Shown here one piece after another: positions 37,033 to 44,723 of a stretch of 64,000 nucleotides of DNA. The DNA is taken from the NCBI GenBank assembly GCA_963662395.1, contig OY759511.1, forward strand, positions 4,278,001 through 4,342,000. The letters are read 5' to 3'. Below the pieces are notes generated by a model that ran no database searches, had not been told where the DNA came from, and saw only the letters and a list, made by a program, of their open reading frames with translations. How positions within the stretch are numbered: position 1 is the first letter of the stretch; each line of letters starts with the position of its first letter. The stretch comes from JAPOXR01 sp963662395 (GTDB lineage Bacteria; Pseudomonadota; Alphaproteobacteria; Rhodobacterales; Rhodobacteraceae). Made by a program: the position numbers and the translations under genes.

Positions 37033-37971
37033 ATGATGACCGGTCCGGCATTTGCCGGCAGCTTCGGCAGCATGGCCGGCGGTGTCCGGCTCTGGCTGCT
37101 GGTGGCAATCCTGCTGTTGATGCTGACTGCCTACTGGATGCTGGTCCGGTGGTTGCGGCACCGGGCCGGCAGCCGGGACGGGCCACCCTCGGTCGGGGAA
37201 GGCGGTTTTTCGCCGGACGAACTTGAACGATATGCCCGACACATCGTTCTGCGGGAGATCGGCGGAGCCGGCCAGCAGCGGTTGAGGAATTCCAGCGTCC
37301 TGGTGTTGGGAGCGGGTGGACTCGGCTCGCCTTCGCTGTTCTACCTGGCAGCAGCCGGAATTGGCAGGATTGCCATCATGGATGATGACACGGTCAGCAT
37401 GTCCAATCTCCAGCGGCAGATCATTCATGACGGCGAGCAGATTGGCACCGCCAAGGTCGATAGCGCCGCCGATGCACTCGGCCGGCTGAATCCCGGCACC
37501 AGGATCGTGCGAAAACAGCTGCGCCTCACGAAGGACAATCTGGATGAACTTGCCGGATTTGACGTGATACTGGACGGGTCGGACAATTTCGAGACCCGGC
37601 AACTGGTCAACCGCTACTGTCACGCCCACCGGGTGCCGCTGGTATTCGGGGCGATCAGCCAGTGGGAGGGCCAGGTCAGCGTGTTCCGGTTCGGGAAGGG
37701 GCCGTGCCTTGCCTGCGTGTTTCCGGAAGGGCCGGCACCCGGTCTGGCGCCGGGCTGCGCCGAAGGCGGTGTTCTCGGGGCATTGCCGGGCGTGATTGGT
37801 TCAATGATGGCGGTGGAGACGATCAAGCTGCTGGCCGGGGCCGGGAAGGTGCTGGAGTCGCGGCTGTTCATCTACGATGCATTGTGGGGCGAGAACCGGA
37901 CAATTGCCCTGCGCAAGCGGCAGGGCTGCAGCGTCTGCGGCCGGCTGGCGGACGATGAGGGGGAAGGCTGA
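37033..37971 (+). CDS. Membrane-anchored MoeB/ThiF/HesA-family adenylyltransferase
   Basis: About 312 residues from ATG 37033; neighbouring ATG codons at 37036 and 37069 are alternatives. An N-terminal hydrophobic helix (VRLWLLVAILLLMLTAYWML) precedes the E1-like domain: ERYARHIVLREIGGAGQQRL, SVLVLGAGGLGSPSLFYLAA (nucleotide loop), SNLQRQIIH, ILDGSDNFETRQLVN. Two Zn-binding cysteine pairs (CLACVFPEG; CSVCG) and the conserved GCAEGGVLG cysteine are present. MoeB activates MoaD for molybdopterin and ThiF activates ThiS for thiamine; which partner is used is not shown here. Follows dut by 79 bp. Confidence 0.88.
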   Translation: MMTGPAFAGSFGSMAGGVRLWLLVAILLLMLTAYWMLVRWLRHRAGSRDGPPSVGEGGFSPDELERYARHIVLREIGGAGQQRLRNSSVLVLGAGGLGSPSLFYLAAAGIGRIAIMDDDTVSMSNLQRQIIHDGEQIGTAKVDSAADALGRLNPGTRIVRKQLRLTKDNLDELAGFDVILDGSDNFETRQLVNRYCHAHRVPLVFGAISQWEGQVSVFRFGKGPCLACVFPEGPAPGLAPGCAEGGVLGALPGVIGSMMAVETIKLLAGAGKVLESRLFIYDALWGENRTIALRKRQGCSVCGRLADDEGEG

Positions 37972-37973
37972 AC

Positions 37974-37995
37974 AGGGCCGAACCGGTTCGGCCCT
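37974..37995. terminator. Bidirectional palindromic terminator between convergent genes
   Basis: A perfect 22-bp palindrome with 9-bp arms (AGGGCCGAA/TTCGGCCCT) around CCGG begins two bases after the stop of the MoeB-like gene and touches the stop of the convergent dehydrogenase gene. Position and symmetry fit a shared transcription terminator or mRNA 3' stabiliser. There is no long T tract. Confidence 0.6.
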
Positions 37996-38981
37996 CAGAA
38001 TGATCCGGGAACGACGAGGTCGGGCGGCCGGTGGCCATCGGCGAAGGTCTTGATGTTGATGAGGACCTTTTCGCCCATCTCGATCCTGCCTTCGATGGTC
38101 GAGGAGCCCATATGCGGAAGCAGCACGACATTGGGCAGTTCGACCAGCCGAGGGTTGATGTTGAGCCCGCGCTCGAAGACATCGAGGCCGGCGCCGGCAA
38201 GTTCGCCGTTGCGAAGCCTTCTCGTCAGCGCATTCTGGTCGAGAACCTCGCCGCGCGATGTGTTGACGATAATCGCCTCCGGTTTCATCAGCTTCAGGCG
38301 CCGTTCATTGACCAGGTGAAAGGTCGACGGCGTGTGCGGACAGTTGATCGACAGGATGTCGACCCGGTTGACCATCTGGTCGAGACTCTCCCAGTAGGTC
38401 GCATCCAGTTCGTTCTCGATATCGGCGTGAAGCCGGCGTCGGTTGTGGTAGTGAATCTGCATGCCGAAGGCGCGGGCGCGCCGGGCAACCGCGGTTCCGA
38501 TTCGGCCCATGCCGAGGATACCGAGGGATTTGCCGCCGACCCTGGTGCCCATGAGCGCCTTCGGCGCCCAGCCGGCCCAGTGGCCCGAGCGCATGATGTC
38601 AAATCCTTCCCGGATACGCCTGGCGACGGCAAGAATCAGTCCGAGGGTCATGTCGGCCGTATCCTCGGTCACAACCCCCGAGGTGTTCGAGACCAGTATT
38701 CCCCGCATTCGTGCGGTCTGGACATCAATATGATCGATGCCGGCACCGTAATTGGCGATCAGCCTGAGCCGGTCCCCGGCTCGTGCAAGCAATGAATGAT
38801 CAATGCTGTCGGTGATTGTCGGCACCAGGACATCGGCCCGGGAAATGGCAGCGATCAGCTCGGAGCGGGTCATGGGTTCGTCATCGTCCCGAAGAAGCAC
38901 ATCAAAAAGCTCCTTCATCCGGGACTCGACAATGTCGGGCAGTTTCCTGGTTACGACTACAGTAAGCTTGGTTGGGCCCAT
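37995..38981 (-). CDS. D-2-hydroxyacid dehydrogenase (glyoxylate/hydroxypyruvate reductase-like)
   Basis: 328 residues. NAD-binding GMGRIGTAVARRARAFGM within LGILGMGRIG, the catalytic arginine region NTSRGEVLDQNAL, and the late histidine in LLPHMGSSTIEGR (family H in 'PHxGS.T') are intact. LIANYGAGIDHIDVQTARMRG is typical of GyaR-like glyoxylate reductases. Probably reduces glyoxylate or hydroxypyruvate with NAD(P)H; the substrate is inferred. Transcribed away from the SH3 gene. Confidence 0.92.
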   Translation of the reverse strand: MGPTKLTVVVTRKLPDIVESRMKELFDVLLRDDDEPMTRSELIAAISRADVLVPTITDSIDHSLLARAGDRLRLIANYGAGIDHIDVQTARMRGILVSNTSGVVTEDTADMTLGLILAVARRIREGFDIMRSGHWAGWAPKALMGTRVGGKSLGILGMGRIGTAVARRARAFGMQIHYHNRRRLHADIENELDATYWESLDQMVNRVDILSINCPHTPSTFHLVNERRLKLMKPEAIIVNTSRGEVLDQNALTRRLRNGELAGAGLDVFERGLNINPRLVELPNVVLLPHMGSSTIEGRIEMGEKVLINIKTFADGHRPPDLVVPGSF

Positions 38982-39083
38982 GTTGCAATCCGCTGACCGG
39001 CAGCTTGAGTTGCTAACGCAAAATCAGATAGCATGAAAGAAAAATCATGTTGGCGCGATCGGCAATCCAGCGAGTCGGATCGA

Positions 39084-39647
39084 ATGGGAAATCTTGGTTC
39101 AGCAGCCCTGGCCGCGTGGTCACTGGCAGTGGTGATGGTGCTGACATCAGTCGCCGGCGCACAGGACACGTCCCGCCCGGGGACCGGCGCCAGCGAAACC
39201 ACGTCGGTCAAGGCCGCGGGCAGCCGGGTCGGTTCAGAGACCGGCTACCCGATTCCGCGATTCGTCTCGCTCAAGGCAAGCCGGGCCAATGTCAGGCGCG
39301 GCCCCGGGATGCATTTCCCGATTGACTGGACATTCACCTACCAGGGCATGCCGCTGCAGGTCACCGGGGAGTCAGGTCATTGGCGGCGCATCCGGGCCTC
39401 GGATGGTGAAGGAGGGTGGATGCACAGCGCCCTGTTGTCGGGAGTCCGCACCGTCGAGGTCATGAAGGACATGACCCAGCTCCGGCATTTGCGGGATGAC
39501 GACACCTGGGTCAGGGCCAACCTGATGTCAGGGGTGATCGGCCAACTGGGAAAGTGTCACGAGGGATGGTGCCGGGTCACGGTCGGCGACCATAGCGGCT
39601 GGGTTGACGCCAACTGCCTGTGGGGAGTCGACGGCAGCGAGGAGTGA
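39084..39647 (+). CDS. Secreted SH3-domain protein
   Basis: 187 residues from ATG 39084, which puts a clean signal peptide first (SAALAAWSLAVVMVLTSVAG, then AQD); an upstream in-frame ATG at 39033 is possible. Two bacterial SH3 repeats follow: FVSLKASRANVRRGPGMHFP with GGWMHSALLSG, and WVRANLMSGVIGQLGKCHEG with GWVDANCLWGVD. Such proteins are periplasmic and often linked to cell-wall binding. Function unknown beyond that. Convergent with the oligopeptidase gene. Confidence 0.87.
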   Translation: MGNLGSAALAAWSLAVVMVLTSVAGAQDTSRPGTGASETTSVKAAGSRVGSETGYPIPRFVSLKASRANVRRGPGMHFPIDWTFTYQGMPLQVTGESGHWRRIRASDGEGGWMHSALLSGVRTVEVMKDMTQLRHLRDDDTWVRANLMSGVIGQLGKCHEGWCRVTVGDHSGWVDANCLWGVDGSEE

Positions 39648-39680
39648 CTGCCGGGCCGGCCGGTATTCGGCATCGCCGTT

Positions 39681-41729
39681 TCACGACAGGATTCGGCCCG
39701 CCCGCACGTCGGCCAGGCCACGTTTCCTGAGCAGGGCGTCGGCGGTCGGCAGTCTTCCGCGGAAGGCCAGGTACAATTCCTCCGCCTCCCGGGTGCCGCC
39801 TGCCGACAATATGCATCGTGCCAGGCGGGCAGCGGTGTCCCGGCAGAACGGCCCGCCTTCATCCTGGAACGCCTCGAATGCGTCGGCGGCCAGCACATCG
39901 GCCCAGAGATAGCTGTAATAGCCGGCCGCATAACCGCTGCCGGAAAACACGTGGGCAAAATGAGGCGTGGCATGGCGCATGCCGATTGCCTCCGGCATTG
40001 CCAGAACGGCAAGCACCTCATCCTGCCTCCGGACCAGGTCGGAGGGCGGCTCGCCGGAATGAAAGTCCAGGTCGACAAAGGCGCTGGCCAGATACTCGAC
40101 CGTGGCGAATCCCTGGTCGAAATTCCGCGCTGCCGCCAGCTTGCGGCGCAGCTCTGCCGGAATTCGGGCGCCGGTCCGGGCGTGGACGGCAAACCGGTCG
40201 AGCACCTCGCCGACATCGAGCCAGCTCTCGAAAAGCTGGCTCGGCAGCTCGACGAAATCCCGGGCGACCGAGGTGCCGGATACCGACGGGTAGGTGACAT
40301 CGGAGAGAATTGCGTGCAGGGCGTGGCCGAACTCGTGAAACAGGGTCCTGGCGTCATCATGCGACAGCAGGCATGGCTCGCCAGCCGGCGGTTTCATGAA
40401 ATTGCAGACGTTGACCACCACCGGCAGGCTGCCGCCGGCAAGCCGGTGCTGGTTGCTCAGGCCCGTGCACCATGCTCCCGACTGCTTGGATGGCCTGGCG
40501 AAGTGATCGGCGATGAAGGTTGCGCAGGGCGAGCCGCCCCGCCTGACCTCCCAGACACGGCAATCAGGGTGGTAGGCCTGTGCATCCAGTTCGTGAAAGG
40601 TGAGGTCGAACAGGCGACCCGCGACATGGAAGGCGGCCTCGGTCAACAGGCGCAGCTGGAAATACTGCTTGATTTCGGCCTCATCCAGCCGGTGTTCGGA
40701 TGCCCGCAACCGCTCGGCGTAGTAGCGCCAGTCCCACGCTTGCAGCCGCCCGGAATGACCATCCGAATTCAGTGCCTCCTGGTGGCGAGCCGCATCTTCC
40801 ATTGCCGCCGCCCTGGCCACCTCCCAGACCTTCTCGAGCAGGGACCGGGCCGCATCGGGCGTTCCTGCCATCTCGTCCTCGAGATTCAATTCGGCATAGG
40901 ATCGGTAGCCGAGCAGCGACGCCATCTCGTGCCGGAGGGCGGCGATCCGCGATGCGATCTGCCGGTTGTCGGTCGGGCCGCCATTGGCGCCGCGTGCCGC
41001 CCATGCCTGGTAGGCCGTCCTGCGCAAATCCCGGCCATCGGCAAATTTGAGGAAGGGCTCGATCAGCGAGCGGTCGAGGGTGACGACATGGCCGGTCAGA
41101 TGCCGGTCGGCCGCCGCCTGCCTGGCGGCTTGCAGCAGGAAATCCGGCAATCCGGACAAGTCGGACTCCCCGAGTTCCATGTACCATTCCGACTCGTCGG
41201 CGAGGAGGTTCTGGCCGAATTGCACATGCAGCCGCGACAATTCCTCCCTGATTTCGGCGAATCGCTGTTGTTGCGGTGCCGGAAGCGTGGCCCCCGAATG
41301 CAGGAAGTCTCGCCGGTGGCGCTTCAGCGTGATCAGCTGTTCATCGTCAAGGCACAGCGAGTCCCGTTGCTCCCAGAGGGTATTGACCCGTTCGTAGAGT
41401 TCCCGGTTCATCGCCATTTCGGTCTCGAAACGCACCAGTTCGGGCACGATCTCGCGCTCGATCGCCTGCCGGTCCTCATTGCTGTCGGCTCCGGCCAGCA
41501 GGAAGAATACCGCCCCGGCGCGTTCCAGCTCCGGGTCAGCCAGTTCGAGAGCGGCAATGACGTTCTCGAAGGTGGCCGGCTCCGGATTGTCGGCAATATC
41601 CGAAATCCGCTGGCGGGCCTTCTCGATCGCCTGCCGGAATGCCGGGAGGAAGTCACCATCCGACACTGCATGAAAGGACGGCAGCCTGCCGGGCCTTTCC
41701 CATTCCGAGATCAGATCCTCGACTGCCAT
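39681..41729 (-). CDS. prlC: M3-family oligopeptidase (oligopeptidase A/PrlC-like)
   Basis: 682 residues from ATG 41729, preceded by GAAGGAGACAGGCG; the upstream extension is not family-like. Cytoplasmic thimet-type zinc peptidase that degrades short peptides, including cleaved signal peptides. The HExxH motif is intact in TLFHEFGHALHAIL, with FVELPSQLFESW carrying the third zinc ligand glutamate, and FSGSGYAAGYYSYLWADVLA near the C-terminus. Full length. Confidence 0.93.
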   Translation of the reverse strand: MAVEDLISEWERPGRLPSFHAVSDGDFLPAFRQAIEKARQRISDIADNPEPATFENVIAALELADPELERAGAVFFLLAGADSNEDRQAIEREIVPELVRFETEMAMNRELYERVNTLWEQRDSLCLDDEQLITLKRHRRDFLHSGATLPAPQQQRFAEIREELSRLHVQFGQNLLADESEWYMELGESDLSGLPDFLLQAARQAAADRHLTGHVVTLDRSLIEPFLKFADGRDLRRTAYQAWAARGANGGPTDNRQIASRIAALRHEMASLLGYRSYAELNLEDEMAGTPDAARSLLEKVWEVARAAAMEDAARHQEALNSDGHSGRLQAWDWRYYAERLRASEHRLDEAEIKQYFQLRLLTEAAFHVAGRLFDLTFHELDAQAYHPDCRVWEVRRGGSPCATFIADHFARPSKQSGAWCTGLSNQHRLAGGSLPVVVNVCNFMKPPAGEPCLLSHDDARTLFHEFGHALHAILSDVTYPSVSGTSVARDFVELPSQLFESWLDVGEVLDRFAVHARTGARIPAELRRKLAAARNFDQGFATVEYLASAFVDLDFHSGEPPSDLVRRQDEVLAVLAMPEAIGMRHATPHFAHVFSGSGYAAGYYSYLWADVLAADAFEAFQDEGGPFCRDTAARLARCILSAGGTREAEELYLAFRGRLPTADALLRKRGLADVRAGRILS

Positions 41730-41926
41730 CGCCTGTCTCCTTCCCGAGGCCGGACCGGTATTGTCGGCCGGTATGCCGAATGGCCCTGCATGAGCAAATC
41801 TGGGTCTGACCCTTCCGGGATTCAACTGTCTGACCGCCCATCGGCCAGCCGAGGCATCAATTTCACGAATCGCCGAGAGGTCTCCGACCGGACCGCCTCT
41901 TGCCGTGCAGAAGTGCCTGTCCGAAC

Positions 41927-42613
41927 TCAGATCACGTTCACCGTCAGGGAACCGAGGCCATCAATGGCAGCCTCCATGACGTCTCCTCGATCGATGGCGG
42001 AAACGCCCGAGGGCGTGCCGGAGAGAACAACATCTCCTGCGGCGAGTTCAAGATATTCCGACAGGCAGGAGATCATTTCAGGCACCTTCCAGATCATCTG
42101 GTTGAGGTCACCCTCCTGACGGGTTTCACCGTTTACCTTCAGGATTATCCTTCCCTCGGAAAGATGACCGGTCTCGGCCGCCGCATGCACGGGTCCGACC
42201 GGAGCCGATCTTTCAAATGCCTTCGAGATTTCCCAGGGGCGTCGGAGGTCCTTTTGCATGCTCTGCAGGTCGCGGCGAGTCATGTCGATCGAGATCGCAT
42301 ATCCAAATACATGGTCGAGTGATCGTTCCACCCGGATGTCGGTACCGCCGGATTTCAGCATGACCGCCAGTTCAACTTCGTGATGCACGTCGGAGGAACG
42401 TGGCGGATAAGGAAACTCGCCCGAAGGATCCAGATTCTCCGAGTTCTTCTGGAAAAAGAATGGATCCTCCCGACTTGGATCATGCCCCATTTCCACTGCA
42501 TGCAACGCATAGTTCCGACCAATGCAATAGACCCGCCGAATGGGAAAGAGCGAACTGGAATTCACTACAGGAATTGCGCACACGGGTGGCTTTTCGATGA
42601 CGAACTTTGTCAT
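41927..42613 (-). CDS. Fumarylacetoacetate hydrolase (FAH)-family protein
   Basis: 228 residues from ATG 42613 (MTKFVIEKPPVCAIPV). Core motifs RVYCIGRNYALHAVEMG, PFFFQKNSENL, HHEVELAVML (metal-binding HxE.E) and VLSGTPSGVSAI place it with FahA/YcgM-like hydrolases or decarboxylases of 2-oxo acids (fumarylpyruvate or acylpyruvate hydrolase-like). The same frame is open upstream to 43270 through transposon sequence. I take 42613 as the real start because all FAH homology begins there; GGAGATCTGC precedes it. Confidence 0.9.
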   Translation of the reverse strand: MTKFVIEKPPVCAIPVVNSSSLFPIRRVYCIGRNYALHAVEMGHDPSREDPFFFQKNSENLDPSGEFPYPPRSSDVHHEVELAVMLKSGGTDIRVERSLDHVFGYAISIDMTRRDLQSMQKDLRRPWEISKAFERSAPVGPVHAAAETGHLSEGRIILKVNGETRQEGDLNQMIWKVPEMISCLSEYLELAAGDVVLSGTPSGVSAIDRGDVMEAAIDGLGSLTVNVI

Positions 42614-42714
42614 GCAGATCTCCGTTGGTTCATATTGGAGGTGAATATTTCGGGAATGATATACCCGACCAACCATCCCAGGCCACCAAAGCACCAATTT
42701 CACGGGTCGTGGAG

Positions 42715-43846
42715 GTTGTCGATGCAAACGCCTCTCGCCGTGCAGCAGCCCGATTCCCGACACCGGAATGTTGCGGGCTGCATTCATATCCGCGTGATCC
42801 GTGTAGCTACAGGCTACACATTCGTAGTCTTTGTCGTGCCGACAAACCTTGTCGATATTCCGACAGGCATTGCGGGTCCGCGAGATGCAGGCGGGGTTGA
42901 TCTCGGTCACGCCAGCCCTGTATTCGAGCTTCTGCCTGGGAGAATGCCGACCGGTGTTCCGTATCTCCCGGTTCAGTCCTGCCTTCCTTTTCACGTTCCT
43001 GCCCGGCTCGTCCACCGTCCCCCTGGCCGACCGGGTCATGCCCTTCGTGTTCGACTTCTCGACAATGACCGTTGAGGCTCTATCAGCCATCTTCCGGCCG
43101 GCCTGATGATGCCGGTTCTTGCGGGCGTTGGAGCGTTTTCCTTGCAATCCCTGCAAACGGAGCCTTGTCTTGAAGCTGCGGCGGGAGCCCTTGCCTCGCC
43201 ATGCACCCTTGATTGCGCTTGATTCCTGTGTCGGGCAATGACGTATCGGGCACATGGATGATCTCGGCATCGCCTTCGGTGGTCACGACAGCGACCTGCC
43301 GGAGTTTCATGTCCACCCTGGCGGCAATGCCGCTGTCTGCGATGGCAGGTGCTTCCACCTGACAGCAGACCGTGACATGCCATTTGCCGACCGGTTTCCC
43401 GAACACCGCTCCGGCCGGTCCGGCATCCGGGCAGGGATTTCCTCCCCGGCGGCGGATGGCCAGGCATCCGATCTTCGGCACGTGTATCCGACCATCGCGG
43501 ATACGGACATTCTCCGGGACGGTGAATGAATATTCGGAGAGCCACGGGAGTTCATGGCGCAGTCCGGTGAACCGCTTGCCGGGCGGGAAGAACGACACCG
43601 ATGGCGGCTGGCCGCCACTCTCTCCCCGGCCGCCACGCATGCCGCCTTCCGGCGGGCCGGCATCTCGCTCCGGGCGAAGCGGCAGGCACCGGCCTGGCCG
43701 GCCAGGCACCGGGCATCGGCCCGAATCCGCGGCAGCAGCCGGTATTCGATCTGTCTGTACGTGGCAGTGCCGGTCAGCTCATCGGCCTTCCGCCGGTTGC
43801 AAATGTCGTCGGGAGAAGGGGAAGCGGATCGCTTTCCGAGGCACAA
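42715..43846 (-). pseudogene. IS200/IS605-family TnpB relic (frameshifted)
   Basis: TnpB is the RNA-guided nuclease of IS605-type elements. The N-terminal piece (near 43740-43846: RRKADELTGTATYRQIEYRL), the RuvC-I piece in a second frame (IHVPKIGCLAIRRRGGNP; VDMKLRQVAVVTTEGD) and the C-terminal piece back in the first frame (RASTVIVEKSNTKGMTRSAR; GTVDEPGRNVK; ECVACSYTDHADMNAARNI) show at least two frameshifts. The zinc-finger start is mutated (SRTRNACRNI instead of a CxxC). The terminal stop is lost, so the C-terminal frame runs into the FAH gene. No TnpA is visible. Confidence 0.85.
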
Positions 43847-43893
43847 GCATCACGCAAGGCCCCGGGATTGTCAAGGGTCCCGCCGGGCGACTG

Positions 43894-44305
43894 GGCACAC
43901 AGATAATTCCCAAATCAATCATCATCACGACTACGCTGTCTGCAATCTGGATCATGATCCTCAATGCACGCGCTGGCGTGATGCAGATCAATCGATCATT
44001 GGTTGAAGTGGCCCAAGGTTTCGATGCATCCCATGGGCGGTCTTCACCAAAGTCTACTTCCGGGCGGCGTTGCCGGAAATTCTGGGTGGAGTTCGCGTTG
44101 GCGTGATCCGCGCCGTCAATGGAGTGATCATCGGTCAACTCCTGATTTCGATTGTCGGCTTCCGGGAGTTGTTCGAACTCTATTCCGCCAATTTCCTGAT
44201 GTCGCATTTCCGGGCGGTCCTGGTCGTGCGTTTCCGCCTGCCTTCACGATCTCCGAATTGCCGGCCATCCTGGAGCGCCGTGTCTCCTGCTACGCCGCGA
44301 AACGC
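43894..44305 (+). pseudogene. ABC transporter permease remnant (SsuC/TauC-like)
   Basis: Three plus-strand frames give consecutive pieces of an inner-membrane permease C-terminus: LNARAGVMQINRSLVEVAQ (EAA-loop start), LPEILGGVRVGVIRAVNGVI with GQLLISIVGFRELFELYSAN, and FTISELPAILERRVSCYAA. Two frameshifts separate them and the N-terminal half is missing. SsuC/TauC-type permeases import sulfonates, nitrate or pyrimidine precursors. No matching ATPase or binding protein is nearby. Confidence 0.78.
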
Positions 44306-44641
44306 CAGGATGCGCCCAAATCGGCCGAGCACGAATTCTGCACATTTGATGTGAAATCTGGCAGGGCTGGGCCAGTTGGCGGGTGTTCAAGCACTTCAGG
44401 CCGATCGCGCAGCTTGGGCATCGTCCGAGGCGCGGAACGAAGAGTCCGAAGGGCCTGGCTCTGCGGCAGGCGCACCGCCCTGCCGTCAATGCCTTGGTGG
44501 CCAGTGCCACCGGACCGGTGGCCGGTGGTTGACCTCGCATTCACGTCGAGGTTGTCGGGAGGTGGAGGTGCAAATTCTTCCCGTCATGCACGGATTGCCA
44601 GATGCCGGAATTGATGCAAGTACTGCCTGACAACGGCCGAT
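44306..44641 (+). other. Non-coding stretch after permease remnant
   Basis: About 335 bp. Short open frames only, none recognisable. It ends at the hairpin at 44642-44665. Confidence 0.4.
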
Positions 44642-44665
44642 CAGGAAATTAGTTTCCTGGTTTTT
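44642..44665 (+). terminator. Rho-independent terminator
   Basis: CAGGAAA, loop TTAG, TTTCCTG, followed by GTTTTT: a 7-bp perfect stem with a T tract, reading on the plus strand. It lies downstream of the decayed permease gene and upstream of the GcvT/DMGDH-like gene, insulating the latter. Confidence 0.6.
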
Positions 44666-44723
44666 CATCAAGAGTGATTATCGGAAACCGGTCCGAAGTC
44701 CGGAATTTGCGGAGACAGCTGGG

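Noticed and set aside
39951..42119. 722-codon plus-strand open frame
   Set aside because: Antisense to the M3 oligopeptidase gene, which has an intact HExxH and full family similarity. No recognisable protein in the long frame.
42715..43846. TnpB as a domesticated, nuclease-dead RNA-guided regulator (TldR-like)
   Set aside because: At least two frameshifts and a damaged zinc finger make a functional protein unlikely. The RuvC-I Asp is still present, unlike in TldRs.
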